Source of the DNA: an uncultured Lachnospiraceae bacterium
GTDB taxonomy: Bacteria > Bacillota > Clostridia > Lachnospirales > Lachnospiraceae
Reading direction: 5' to 3'
Length of the DNA stretch: 64,000 nucleotides
Assembly: GCA_910588955.1 (NCBI GenBank)
Contig: CAJURQ010000007.1
Coordinates: 62,001 to 126,000, forward strand
The notes below the pieces were generated by a model. The model searched no databases, was not told where the DNA came from, and was given only the letters and a program-made list of their open reading frames with translations. This document shows, one piece after another, positions 26,254 through 35,073 of the stretch (within the stretch, counting starts at the first letter, position 1; every line of letters starts with the position of its first letter). The position numbers and the translations under genes were made by a program.

Positions 26254-27180
26254 TTACCATCCCTTATACGCAGAAATCTTATAATCAAGCAGCTTCGCCT
26301 CATAATTTTCCGGGTGAATCTTCCACTGATAAGGCGTAATATTGAGCACCTTCTTAAAATTTCTGTTAAAAGTGGACACCGACTGAAAACCGCACCGCTC
26401 CGCCACCAGTTCCATGCTGTCCGTATGTTTCTTCATATATTCACACGCCATCTGCACCCGCACCAGATTCAGGTAATCGGAGGGCGTCATATTCATAATC
26501 TTTTGGAACACCCTGCGAAAATGCGTTTCCGACATATGGCTCTCCTGCGCCAGTTCCCCGATCGTCAGCTCCTCCGCATAATGCGCACCGATATAGTGCA
26601 ATGCGAAGGAAATCTGGGAAACGCCGCGGCTCTGCTTCCTGACTTTAATCTGTTTTCCCGAATTCATACGGGCAATATTCATAAGAAGCGACAGCTGCAG
26701 CCCCTTTACGCTCTCCGTGTAAAACTCCTTTTTATAGCGCATTTCATCCATAATATTTTTGATCAGCTCCGCTGTCTCCGGGTACTGCGAAGCGTCCACC
26801 GCCCATGCACGGTTATTGATAATCGCACTCAAATCGTCCGGATAAAGAGAATCCTCCCCATAAATCTCCCTCAGAAACGCCTCCACATCAATAAACAGAT
26901 ATTCCCAGCTGCTCAGGGAACAGTGAATGCTTGCCGTATTGTGGGGAAAATTCTTCGGAATCACTGTGAACATGTCCGGCTTGTAGGCAACCGCCTGCTC
27001 GTCTAAAACCACTTCCCCGATCCCGTCATAGCAGAAGCCAATCTCCATGTAATTGTGAAAATGCAGGGAATCCATGCCGTACGGGCGGATCCACGCCTCC
27101 CCCAGAAGCGCCATGCACGGCTCGTTCTGCGGGATCTCGTAGTATCGAAATTCAATTTCATGTTTCTTTTTTGCCGCCAT
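26254..27180 (-). CDS. AraC-family transcriptional regulator (cupin sensor)
   Basis: A 308-residue regulator. The N-terminal half is a cupin-like sugar-sensing domain (around LHFHNYMEIGFCYDGIGE). The C-terminal 100 residues hold the two helix-turn-helix motifs of AraC/XylS proteins (ELTIGELAQESHMSETHFRRVF and the signature around CGFQSVSTFNRNFKK). It lies directly upstream of the binding-protein, permease and lacZ genes on the same strand and is the likely activator of that set. Confidence 0.93.
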   Translation of the reverse strand: MAAKKKHEIEFRYYEIPQNEPCMALLGEAWIRPYGMDSLHFHNYMEIGFCYDGIGEVVLDEQAVAYKPDMFTVIPKNFPHNTASIHCSLSSWEYLFIDVEAFLREIYGEDSLYPDDLSAIINNRAWAVDASQYPETAELIKNIMDEMRYKKEFYTESVKGLQLSLLMNIARMNSGKQIKVRKQSRGVSQISFALHYIGAHYAEELTIGELAQESHMSETHFRRVFQKIMNMTPSDYLNLVRVQMACEYMKKHTDSMELVAERCGFQSVSTFNRNFKKVLNITPYQWKIHPENYEAKLLDYKISAYKGW

Positions 27181-27304
27181 GCGTGCCGCCCTTCCCTGTT
27201 TGATTTTTTCTCAGTACCACAACTGTCTTCGCCTTTTTTATATCATACCCTATATCAGCAGGAAACACAATCCGACATGAGAATATAAACCCGCAGACAG
27301 GACG

Positions 27305-27328
27305 CCCCCGGCGGTGGAGCGCCGGGGG
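27305..27328. other. GC-rich hairpin after the Amt-PII gene
   Basis: CCCCCGGCG / CGCCGGGGG, a perfect 9-bp stem with a 6-base loop, 49 bp after the amt stop and before the AraC regulator start. Neither strand has a good T-run after it, so it may be a weak terminator or an RNA-stabilising 3' structure. Confidence 0.55.
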
Positions 27329-27376
27329 ACATCCGTTTAAATAAGTAATGTATAATGAGGGATATAAGATATAAGC

Positions 27377-29143
27377 TTACTCAACGTCCTGCAGCGCGTC
27401 GAAGTCTTCCTCTCCGGTGCGGATCTTAACCACTTTATCCACATTGTAGACGAAAATCTTGCCGTCTCCGATATGACCGGTATAGAGCGCTTTCTTCGCC
27501 GCCTCCACCACCGTATCCACGGGGATCTTGCTGACTACCACCTCGACCTTCACTTTCGGCAGCAAGGTTGCATCCATCTCTACGCCACGGTACTTTTCGC
27601 CTGCGCCCTTCTGGATGCCGCAGCCCATAACCTGTGTCACCGTCATGCCTGTCACACCCAGATCGTTCATTGCTTTGCGCAGCTTGTCGTATCTGGACAG
27701 CTTTGCGATGATCGCTACCTTATATATACCCGAAGCGGAGGCAATGGGCACCTGCGCTACCTTCACAGCCGCGTCCTTCTGTACCGCCGAAGCCGCATCG
27801 TAATCTTCCACGCCGAGACTGGTATTCTCATTCACATCCATAACCATTGCGCCCGAAACATCCATAATGCTGAATCCGGAGTATGCGGATGCCAAACCGT
27901 GCTCCGTCGCGTCCAGACCTATGATTTCTTCCTCCTGAGAGGCACGCAGTCCAACCGTAGACTTAATCACCAGAAATACAATTGTAATTGTCACAGCGGT
28001 CCATGCCGCCACCGAAGCAAACCCGATCAACTGCAGTCCCATGAGTTTGAAGCCGCCGCCGTAAAACAAACCCACAAGCTCTGCGCCCGAGGCGTCCGCA
28101 ATCGAATAACCCGGTGCGCTGTTCGTCGCAAAAAGTCCTACCGAAAGAGTCCCCCAGATACCGTTCATCATATGTACAGCCACCGCGCCCACAGGATCGT
28201 CGATCCGCAGCTTGTAATCTAAGAGCCAGACGCCGAATACCACCAAAAGCCCGGCAACCGCGCCGATTACAATCGCGCCGAATGCATCCGTCACATCACA
28301 GGGTGCGGTGATCGCCACCAGACCCGCCAGAGACGCGTTCAGGCACATAGAAACATCGGGCTTGCCATATTTAATCCATGTAAAAATCATGCACACTACA
28401 GTTGCAACCGCAGGGGCGATCGTCGTCGTCACAAAGATGGAACCGAGCTGCTCTACGCTTGTCGCCGCCGCACCGTTAAATCCGTACCAGCCAAGCCAGA
28501 GAATAAACACACCCAGCGCGCCGAGCGGAATGCTGTGTCCCGGAAAAGCGTTTACCTTTGTAATCTTACCGTTCTTATCCGTGTTGAACTTTCCGATGCG
28601 GGGTCCTAAAATCTTCGCACCCACCAGAGCAGAAATACCGCCTACCATATGAATCGCGCAGGAACCCGCAAAATCGTGGAACCCCATCTGTGAAAGCCAG
28701 CCGCCGCCCCATATCCAGTGCGCTTCAATCGGATAAATCAGTGCCGAGATCACACCGGAGTAAATGCAGTAGCTCAAAAACTTTGTCCGCTCCGCCATCG
28801 CCCCGGAAACGATCGTCGCCGTGGTCGCGCAGAACACCAGATTAAATACGAAGTTCGACCAGTCAAAACTCTCATATGCCGTAAAAATGTCGAACCCCGG
28901 CTTGCCAATCAGCCCAACCATGTCCTCGCCGAGCAGCAGACTGAAACCAATCAGGATAAACACCACCGTACCGATACAGAAGTCCATCAGGTTCTTCATA
29001 ATGATGTTACCCGCATTTTTCGCTCTGGTGAATCCCGTCTCGACCATCGCAAATCCCGCCTGCATCCAGAACACCAGAGCCGCGCCGATCAAAAACCAGA
29101 CGCCGAAAATCTGTCCGTTTAAAACCTCCATCAATTCTTCCAT
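27377..29143 (-). CDS. Ammonium transporter fused to a PII (GlnK) domain
   Basis: A 588-residue protein. Residues 1 to about 420 are a complete Amt/Rh ammonium channel with 11 or so hydrophobic segments and family motifs such as GAMAERTKFLSY, GFHDFAGSCAIHMVGG and WLGWYGFNGAA. After a linker, residues about 467-580 are a PII signalling domain. In separate systems GlnK plugs Amt from the cytoplasm when nitrogen is plentiful; the fusion ties plug and pore together. The T-loop reads EKYRGVEMD: Tyr518 corresponds to GlnK Tyr46, but the uridylylated Tyr51 is replaced by Met523. Control is therefore probably by ATP/ADP/2-oxoglutarate only. Confidence 0.95.
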   Translation of the reverse strand: MEELMEVLNGQIFGVWFLIGAALVFWMQAGFAMVETGFTRAKNAGNIIMKNLMDFCIGTVVFILIGFSLLLGEDMVGLIGKPGFDIFTAYESFDWSNFVFNLVFCATTATIVSGAMAERTKFLSYCIYSGVISALIYPIEAHWIWGGGWLSQMGFHDFAGSCAIHMVGGISALVGAKILGPRIGKFNTDKNGKITKVNAFPGHSIPLGALGVFILWLGWYGFNGAAATSVEQLGSIFVTTTIAPAVATVVCMIFTWIKYGKPDVSMCLNASLAGLVAITAPCDVTDAFGAIVIGAVAGLLVVFGVWLLDYKLRIDDPVGAVAVHMMNGIWGTLSVGLFATNSAPGYSIADASGAELVGLFYGGGFKLMGLQLIGFASVAAWTAVTITIVFLVIKSTVGLRASQEEEIIGLDATEHGLASAYSGFSIMDVSGAMVMDVNENTSLGVEDYDAASAVQKDAAVKVAQVPIASASGIYKVAIIAKLSRYDKLRKAMNDLGVTGMTVTQVMGCGIQKGAGEKYRGVEMDATLLPKVKVEVVVSKIPVDTVVEAAKKALYTGHIGDGKIFVYNVDKVVKIRTGEEDFDALQDVE

Positions 29144-29177
29144 AACTTTTTCCTCCTCCTCGTTAAAACATCATTCT

Positions 29178-29208
29178 GCGTATAAGCAGACTCGAAATGC
29201 TTATACGC
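29178..29208. repeat. Short inverted repeat related to the intergenic element family (copy C)
   Basis: Perfect 11-bp arms GCGTATAAGCA (29178-29188) and TGCTTATACGC (29198-29208). The sequence ATAAGCAGACTCGA inside it is shared with copy A at 7227-7240. It lies in the leader of the Amt-PII gene and looks like a shortened copy of the longer element. Confidence 0.6.
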
Positions 29209-29221
29209 GAAAATAAGAAAA

Positions 29222-29245
29222 GCGCCTTGAGTTTCCTCAAAGCGC
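29222..29245 (-). terminator. Terminator after the EamA transporter gene
   Basis: Minus strand: GCGCTTTGAG-GAAA-CTCAAGGCGC, a 10-bp stem with one G-U pair and a GAAA tetraloop, followed by TTTTCTTATTTT. It separates the EamA gene (stop at 29350) from the Amt-PII gene. Confidence 0.8.
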
Positions 29246-29349
29246 CTTTGCTTTTATGTCTTGGATTGTAGCACCGTCATTTTGTGGTGTCAACCACTTT
29301 TTGTATTTATGTATTATTGTATACAATTAAATACAATCTATGTTTTGTT

Positions 29350-30312
29350 TTACTCCTTTTTGCGTTTCAACTTATCCAAATCGTCCCGCACGCCCTTAAA
29401 ATTCATCTGTGCAAAAATCACCGCCACAAACACCAGCACGCACCCCAGAATCTCCCGTCCCGTCATGGTTTCGTGCAGAAGAAGCATTCCGGCAAACACC
29501 GAAAAAACCGATTCCAGACTCATCAGCAGGGAAGCAATGGCGGGATTCACCCCGTTTTGTCCTACAATTTGCAGTGTATAGCCGACGCCGCAGGATATTA
29601 TGCCTGCATATAGGATCGGAATCCACACGTCGAAACTCCCCAGCGACTGCAGCCACGCTGCAGCCCCCATCTTAGGCATCTCCACGCCGATCATCGGAAT
29701 CATCCCCCAAGCCCCGCAGACAAAAAACTGGACGCACGCCATGCGCACCCCGTCCACCAGCGGGGAAAAATGGTCCACCACCATGATATGTACGGAAAAG
29801 CACACCGCGCATAAAAGCACCAACACGTCGCTAAGCTGGAAGGAAAATCCGTCCGTCAGGCAAAGAAAATAGAGCCCCACAACGGCCACGAGAATGCTGA
29901 CCCACACATTCCAGCCGCATTTTTTCCCTAAAAAGATGCCGAACACCGGTACGAGAAGAATGTAACACGCCGTCAAAAATCCCGCCTTACCCGCCGTAGT
30001 GCCATAGTACATGCCCATCTGCTGAAAGGTGCTGGCAGTAAACAAGATCAACCCGCAAAGAGCGCCTCCAACCAACAGCCTGCGCCGTTCCTCCGCCGTC
30101 TGCGGTTTCCTGCCTGTCGTATATCTGTCCAGAAAGGGAATCACCGGCAAAAGCACCAGCCCGCCCAGAAAGGATCGGATGCAGTTAAAAGTGTAGGGAC
30201 CCGCCGACGCGCCGCCCTGCCTCTGCGCCACAAAAGCAACGCCCCAGACAAGGGCGGTGAGGAGCAAAAGCATGGAATTACGTGTCTTCATATTTATCAT
30301 TGGTTTTTTCAT
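29350..30312 (-). CDS. EamA/DMT-family transporter
   Basis: About 320 residues with ten hydrophobic segments arranged as two EamA repeats, typical of the drug/metabolite transporter superfamily. Landmarks are WGVAFVAQRQGG near the N-terminus and the second-repeat end GCVLVFVAVIFAQMN. The start is uncertain: the ATG at 30312 has GGAAAGGGG 13 nt upstream, while ATGs at 30300 and 30291 have no visible site. The tail is strongly basic (KLKRKKE). The substrate is unknown. Confidence 0.88.
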   Translation of the reverse strand: MKKPMINMKTRNSMLLLLTALVWGVAFVAQRQGGASAGPYTFNCIRSFLGGLVLLPVIPFLDRYTTGRKPQTAEERRRLLVGGALCGLILFTASTFQQMGMYYGTTAGKAGFLTACYILLVPVFGIFLGKKCGWNVWVSILVAVVGLYFLCLTDGFSFQLSDVLVLLCAVCFSVHIMVVDHFSPLVDGVRMACVQFFVCGAWGMIPMIGVEMPKMGAAAWLQSLGSFDVWIPILYAGIISCGVGYTLQIVGQNGVNPAIASLLMSLESVFSVFAGMLLLHETMTGREILGCVLVFVAVIFAQMNFKGVRDDLDKLKRKKE

Positions 30313-30390
30313 AAAGAACAGTTTACCCCTTTCCACGTACTCTCGTCAATACCAACCGTTCATACAGCCAGTCACAAAACCGTCTTGTGC

Positions 30391-31197
30391 TCACAGCTCC
30401 CTCACCAACAGCACATGCCTTTCCCCGTCGAACACCGTCTCCCCTGCCGCCGTAAACCCCAGCTTTTCACACAGCCGCAGCGACCTCTCATTCTCCGGCC
30501 GCACGAGCGCCTGCACCCGTTCCATCAAAAGTTCGTCCCGGGCATAGCTAAGAATCGCACTGCACACCTCGTAGGCGTACCCCCGCCCCTGCCAAGGAAC
30601 GCCGAACACAAAGCCAAGCTCTGGCAAGTCATACCCTTCCCGCCGGCTTATGCCCGCTCTGCCGATCACCTCGCCGCTCTGCCGATCAAGCACCGTCCAC
30701 ATACCGTACCCGTAAAAGGCATACACTTTTTCTATATAGTCCTTTGTGTAGGCGAGTTCCTCGTCTCTGTCCTCAAAGAGATTTTCCGTGTATGCGGTAA
30801 TCGACGGTTCCGCATACATCCGGTAAAAACTGTCCACATCCTCCACCGTCGTCTCCCGCACAATGCAGCGCTCCGTGGTAAGGATTTCCCAAGGCAGCCC
30901 GGCAAGGCGACGGTATGCCAGCTCAAAAGACTCCTCATCCATCTCCTCTATTTTTTCCACCGCGTAGAGCGCTCCGGGAAAGGATGCTCCCCGATTATCT
31001 TCGTGCAGATAGGGCAGCACATAGCAGCCTTTCTTCCGCAGATCAGCATAGACTTTCTCCTGATCCGTTACATACAAAACATCCTGCCCGCCCGTCACCG
31101 GACCGTGCCCGTTCAGTTCTTTTTCCAATCTGTCTATTTCTTCTTTCAGCCTGCACCCCATTTCCGCGCCAAACATAAAACAGACTTTTTCTAACAT
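30391..31197 (-). CDS. GNAT-family N-acetyltransferase with an extra N-terminal domain
   Basis: A 268-residue protein starting at the ATG at 31197, behind AGGGAAGGGC. The C-terminal 160 or so residues form a RimJ/RimL-like GNAT domain: ERCIVRETTVEDV at its start, acetyl-CoA loop VPWQGRGYAYEV, and NERSLRLCEKLGF. The first 100 residues are a separate domain I cannot name (it includes GPVTGGQDVLYVTDQEKVYADLRKKG), possibly half of a HAD-like or toprim-like fold. The acetylated target is unknown. Confidence 0.85.
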   Translation of the reverse strand: MLEKVCFMFGAEMGCRLKEEIDRLEKELNGHGPVTGGQDVLYVTDQEKVYADLRKKGCYVLPYLHEDNRGASFPGALYAVEKIEEMDEESFELAYRRLAGLPWEILTTERCIVRETTVEDVDSFYRMYAEPSITAYTENLFEDRDEELAYTKDYIEKVYAFYGYGMWTVLDRQSGEVIGRAGISRREGYDLPELGFVFGVPWQGRGYAYEVCSAILSYARDELLMERVQALVRPENERSLRLCEKLGFTAAGETVFDGERHVLLVREL

Positions 31198-31249
31198 AAA
31201 ACTGCCCTTCCCTGTCATATTTTAAATCTTTTTCTTCTATAGCAAGGTT

Positions 31250-31278
31250 TTGACTTGCGCAAATTTCTATGGTATTTT
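31250..31278 (+). promoter_or_regulatory. Promoter of the cyclophilin gene
   Basis: -35 TTGACT (31250-31255), 17-bp spacer, extended -10 TGG-TATTTT (31273-31278), 56 bp before the start codon. Confidence 0.65.
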
Positions 31279-31333
31279 GTATAGTAGAATTTAAGTTTAC
31301 TATCAATCTTGCAATTAGGAAAGGAATTTTTAC

Positions 31334-31855
31334 ATGGCACAAAATCCAATCGTAACTTTTACTATGGCAAACGGCGATGTCATCAAAGCGGAATTATATC
31401 CCGAGATCGCGCCCGTTTCTGTCAACAACTTTATCAGCCTGATCAATAAGAATTTTTATGACGGCTTAATTTTCCACCGGGTTATCAAGGGCTTTATGAT
31501 TCAGGGCGGCGACCCGGAAGGCACCGGTATGGGCGGTCCCGGCTATTCCATCAAGGGCGAGTTCAGACAGAACGGCTTTGAAAACAACTTAAAGCACACG
31601 GAGGGCGTTCTCTCTATGGCAAGGAGTATGCATCCCGATTCCGCAGGCAGTCAATTTTTTATCATGCACAAGGTGAGTCCGCACTTGGACGGCGCTTATG
31701 CGGCGTTTGGGAAAGTGATTGAAGGTATGGAAAACGTAAACAAAATTGCCGAGACGGCTACTGATTTCGAGGACAGACCGCTGGAAGATCAGGTAATGCA
31801 GACGGTTACGGTCGATACTTTTGGGGTGGATTATCCCGAACCGGAGACGCTGTAA
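31334..31855 (+). CDS. Peptidyl-prolyl cis-trans isomerase, cyclophilin type
   Basis: A 173-residue cytoplasmic cyclophilin that speeds proline isomerisation during folding. The core motifs FHRVIKGFMIQGGDPEGTGMGGPGY and SMARSMHPDSAGSQFFI are intact, with catalytic Arg in FHRV and the substrate-binding Gln/Phe of SQFFI. No signal peptide. It has its own promoter and terminator and stands as a single-gene unit. The start follows AGGAAAGGA. Confidence 0.97.
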   Translation: MAQNPIVTFTMANGDVIKAELYPEIAPVSVNNFISLINKNFYDGLIFHRVIKGFMIQGGDPEGTGMGGPGYSIKGEFRQNGFENNLKHTEGVLSMARSMHPDSAGSQFFIMHKVSPHLDGAYAAFGKVIEGMENVNKIAETATDFEDRPLEDQVMQTVTVDTFGVDYPEPETL

Positions 31856-31888
31856 GCGCGTGACGAGTTGTTCCCTTTTCATAAGTAC

Positions 31889-31924
31889 CCCCTGCAGATG
31901 CGCAAATAATCGCATTTACAGGGG
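31889..31924 (+). terminator. Terminator after the cyclophilin gene
   Basis: CCCCTGCAGATGCG, an 8-base loop, CGCATTTACAGGGG (one mismatch, one G-U), then TTGCTTTTC, 33 bp after the stop. Confidence 0.8.
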
Positions 31925-32082
31925 TTGCTTTTCTTATCTGTTCTCCGTAACCTTCTACCCGCACTTCTTTCTGGATATTGCCCTCTTTCTCCTGTTTTAC
32001 TATAGGCTGACATGTGTGGACCTTCACTGATATACTCAACAGAGAAGGCGGGCACAAAAATGAACGAAACAAAAGCAAACAA

Positions 32083-32880
32083 TTATAATATATCCGGTTT
32101 CTCGTCTTCCTGTCTCCCGTACGCCGAAGGCGGCATCCCGCAGACTTTCTTAAAGTAGCGCGTAAAATGCGGCAGACTGTCAAATCCTGCCTGTGCCGCC
32201 GCCTGCGCTACCGGCAGTTTTTCCACCCGCAGCAGGTACTTGGAGCGCTCCATACGGGCGTCCAGCAGCTCCGATTTTGGCGAACGGTTAAAAAACAACT
32301 TGTAGTAGCTATAAAACTGGCTCGTCCCGAGATTGGTCAGCGCTGCCATGCTGTCCGCATCCCACTTTCTGTCAATGTGCGTTAGAATCTCAATTCTCGC
32401 TTTCCTGAACTCTTCAAACAAATCCGCCTGAAACTCTCTTCCCTCCGGAAACGAATGAAGCTGTCTGGAAAAAAGAATAAAAAGCTGGTGCATCAGTTTA
32501 TCGATCTGTTCCTGATAATAGTCCTGTTTTGTGACGCTCTCCACATAGATAGATTTAAAAAGAGCGTTCATGGCATCCGGATAGGGCGGATAGACGATTG
32601 TGTTAACAGGGAGGTCATACGCGGTAAGGAAGCTATCGTCATCGCTTGTAAAGTGTACGAAGCTGTTTTTAAACCGACTGACCGCCTGATAAATCTGCGC
32701 TTCTCCCGGCGTGTAGAGGAGGAATGCGCCCTCCTTCGCCATCTGTGTTCTGCCGCCGATTTGCACTTTCATAGGCGTCATTAAATATAGGAAGAGATAA
32801 TCTCCGCTGCCTTCTGGACGGTTGATGATATCGCAGTCCGGGTTGAAACGGTTGTAGTCGCAATAGCCTGTGTGAAACAT
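32083..32880 (-). CDS. AraC-family regulator, divergent from arabinofuranosidase
   Basis: A 265-residue AraC/XylS regulator. The N-terminal sensor half is cupin-like (around GDYLFLYLMTPMKVQIGGR). The C-terminal DNA-binding half carries DSMAALTNLGTSQFYSYYKLFF and the second helix-turn-helix AAAQAGFDSLPHFTRYFKKVCG. It is transcribed away from the GH51 gene across a 299-bp gap with an inverted-repeat element, so it probably controls arabinoside use. Confidence 0.92.
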   Translation of the reverse strand: MFHTGYCDYNRFNPDCDIINRPEGSGDYLFLYLMTPMKVQIGGRTQMAKEGAFLLYTPGEAQIYQAVSRFKNSFVHFTSDDDSFLTAYDLPVNTIVYPPYPDAMNALFKSIYVESVTKQDYYQEQIDKLMHQLFILFSRQLHSFPEGREFQADLFEEFRKARIEILTHIDRKWDADSMAALTNLGTSQFYSYYKLFFNRSPKSELLDARMERSKYLLRVEKLPVAQAAAQAGFDSLPHFTRYFKKVCGMPPSAYGRQEDEKPDIL

Positions 32881-33001
32881 AGGACGCCTCCTTTTCTTTT
32901 TATTTATTGTAAGATATTATCGGAAGAAAAGTCAAATATGGCGCAAGAAAAGGTATGGTTATTTTCATACTCTTTAAGTAGAATAAATTTATGTTATGAA
33001 A

Positions 33002-33133
33002 TTGCGCAAATAACATAATCAACGCAGACACGCTTGCGCTCCGTTCCAAGCGTAACAGTGCTAAATTCGTAAAAAACCTCATTAAGCACTGACGCTTTCC
33101 AAGGGTCTGCTTATAATTATGTTATTTGCACAA
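33002..33133. repeat. Long intergenic inverted-repeat element (copy D)
   Basis: A 132-bp nested palindrome between the AraC and GH51 genes. Outer arms TTGCGCAAATAACATAAT (33002-33019) and ATTATGTTATTTGCACAA (33116-33133) match at 17 of 18 positions. Inside, GCAGAC pairs with GTCTGC, AAGCGT with ACGCTT, and TGCT with AGCA. The right end, CGCTTTC...TCTGCTTAT, resembles the right end of copy A. It covers most of the regulatory gap, so it may also hold promoter or operator functions. Confidence 0.65.
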
Positions 33134-33179
33134 TAGTCTACGAAATATATTCATCAACAATGAAAGGGAAGGGTCAAAC

Positions 33180-34679
33180 ATGAAAAAAGCGCAGGTAATC
33201 ATCGACAAAGAGTATATCGTGAGTGAGATTGACAAGAGGGTCTACGGTTCGTTTATTGAGCATTTGGGTAGGGCGGTTTATGAGGGGATTTATCAGCCGG
33301 AGAGCCCTTTTGCGGACGAGCAGGGATTCCGTAAGGATACGCTGGAGCTTGTGAAGGAATGCAAGGTGCCGATCGTGCGTTATCCGGGAGGAAACTTTGT
33401 GTCGGGCTTTTGCTGGGAGGACAGCGTGGGTCCGAAGGAGAACAGACCCGCGCAGGTTGACCTTGCATGGCAAGTTGTGGAGTCTAACCAATTCGGTCTC
33501 AACGAGTTCGTGGACTGGTCAAAGAAGGCGGGAAGCGACATTATGATGGCTGTGAATCTGGGGACGAGAGGTCTTTACGAGGCGAAAGAGCTGCTGGAAT
33601 ACTGCAACTTTAAGGGCGGCACCAAAATGAGCGACCTGCGCAAGTCTCACGGCTACGAACAGCCCCACGACATTAAGACGTGGTGTCTCGGGAACGAGAT
33701 GGACGGTCCTTGGCAGACCGGGCACAAGACAGCTATGGAATACGCCAGAATCGCCAACGAGACCGGCAAGGCAATGAAAATCCTTGACCCGTCTATCGAG
33801 TTAGTTGCATGCGGCAGTTCCAATTCCCAGATGCCTACTTTTGGCGACTGGGAGGCAACCGTGCTTGACGAATGTTACGACACGGTGGATTACGTTTCCA
33901 TGCACCAGTATTACGGGAATCGGGACAATGATTCCGCAAACTTCCTTGCAAGCAGCGTAGACTTAGATCAGTTCATTTCGACGGTTGTCTCCATCTGCGA
34001 CTACGTGAAGGGCAAGCACCACGGCAAAAAGAACATCAACATCTCTCTGGACGAGTGGAATGTCTGGTTCCATTCCGAGGAAGCGGACAAGCAGCTTGAG
34101 AAATGGGTTCAGAAGCCTCATCAGCTTGAGGATATCTACAATTTTGAGGACGCGCTTCTGGTGGGCAGTATGTTGATTACGATTCTGCGCCATGCGGATC
34201 GCGTAAAAATTGGCTGCCTTGCACAGCTTGTAAACGTGATCGCACCGATCATGACCTCAGACACCGGCGCGTGGAGGCAGACAATCTTCTATCCTTATAT
34301 GCACGCGGCTACGCTTGGACAGGGAACTGTTTTAAATACAATCGTGAAATCCCCTGTCTACGAGGCAAAGCAGTACGGCGAAGCCCCTTACCTCGACTGC
34401 GTGGTTGTGGAAAACCCGGAGAAGGAGGAGCTGATTGTCTTTGCGGTAAACAAGGATTTGGACGAGGATATGGAGGTGACCTTGGATCTGCGTCAGTATA
34501 CAGACTACCGGGTACAGGAGCATATCGTTATGCACAGCGACGATCTGAAGGCAGTCAATACGGAGGAAAATCCTGATAACGTCGTGCCCAAAGCAGGCGG
34601 GAACGCCAAAGTGGACGGCGGGGTGCTGCAGACAGTCTTCGGAAAAGCGAGCTGGAATGTGATTCGTCTTTCTAAATGA
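33180..34679 (+). CDS. Alpha-L-arabinofuranosidase, GH51
   Basis: A 499-residue intracellular GH51 enzyme that removes arabinose from arabino-oligosaccharides. It has a TIM barrel and a C-terminal beta domain. The acid/base is Glu173 in LGNEMDGPW and the nucleophile is Glu292 in SLDEWNVW. I use the ATG at 33180, behind GGGAAGGG; the frame opens at a TTG at 33126 inside the inverted-repeat element and lacks a ribosome-binding site. It is divergent from an AraC regulator and is followed by a strong terminator. Confidence 0.96.
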   Translation: MKKAQVIIDKEYIVSEIDKRVYGSFIEHLGRAVYEGIYQPESPFADEQGFRKDTLELVKECKVPIVRYPGGNFVSGFCWEDSVGPKENRPAQVDLAWQVVESNQFGLNEFVDWSKKAGSDIMMAVNLGTRGLYEAKELLEYCNFKGGTKMSDLRKSHGYEQPHDIKTWCLGNEMDGPWQTGHKTAMEYARIANETGKAMKILDPSIELVACGSSNSQMPTFGDWEATVLDECYDTVDYVSMHQYYGNRDNDSANFLASSVDLDQFISTVVSICDYVKGKHHGKKNINISLDEWNVWFHSEEADKQLEKWVQKPHQLEDIYNFEDALLVGSMLITILRHADRVKIGCLAQLVNVIAPIMTSDTGAWRQTIFYPYMHAATLGQGTVLNTIVKSPVYEAKQYGEAPYLDCVVVENPEKEELIVFAVNKDLDEDMEVTLDLRQYTDYRVQEHIVMHSDDLKAVNTEENPDNVVPKAGGNAKVDGGVLQTVFGKASWNVIRLSK

Positions 34680-34833
34680 TGCGGTCGTTCATAATTTGTT
34701 CACATTTAATTTCAAAAAACTTCATTTTAGAAACATGATTTAGACATTTCTGCACCGTATACTAAGACCATAAGATACAACACAGCAAGCTGATAGGAAG
34801 TTAGCTGATTAATTTAAAACTTTTTCATAATAA

Positions 34834-34863
34834 ATGCCAAGTAAGGGAAACCTTACTTGGCAT
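34834..34863 (+). terminator. Terminator after the GH51 gene
   Basis: Perfect 13-bp stem ATGCCAAGTAAGG-GAAA-CCTTACTTGGCAT, followed by CCTCCCTTTTC. It lies in the 394-bp gap between the GH51 and symporter genes; the rest of that gap holds the symporter promoter and an unremarkable leader. Confidence 0.8.
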
Positions 34864-34924
34864 CCTCCCTTTTCTGGGGTAGTTTTCCACTGTTGCAGTC
34901 ATTATCCATGTATACAATTTTTTC

Positions 34925-34953
34925 TTGTCAGATGTATCTCTATATGGTATACT
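34925..34953 (+). promoter_or_regulatory. Promoter of the sodium:alanine symporter gene
   Basis: -35 TTGTCA (34925-34930), 17-bp spacer, extended -10 TGG-TATACT (34948-34953). The leader to the start codon is about 115 nt. I looked for a glycine riboswitch, common before such genes, and saw none. Confidence 0.65.
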
Positions 34954-35073
34954 TGGATACCGTAGGAACCTTTACAGTGAGAATATTCTTCTCCATAACT
35001 GTCAACGTAGACACATAGACTGGCTGTCTGCGCTTTTTTGGTTATTGGAAAAAAATGAGGAGGAAATGTAACT

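Noticed and set aside
33126..33179. Upstream TTG start for the GH51 gene
   Set aside because: It lies within the palindromic element, has no ribosome-binding site, and the ATG at 33180 has a strong one and matches family length.
34680..35073. Glycine riboswitch before the sodium:alanine symporter
   Set aside because: No tandem glycine-aptamer motifs are visible in the leader; only a terminator and a promoter could be supported.
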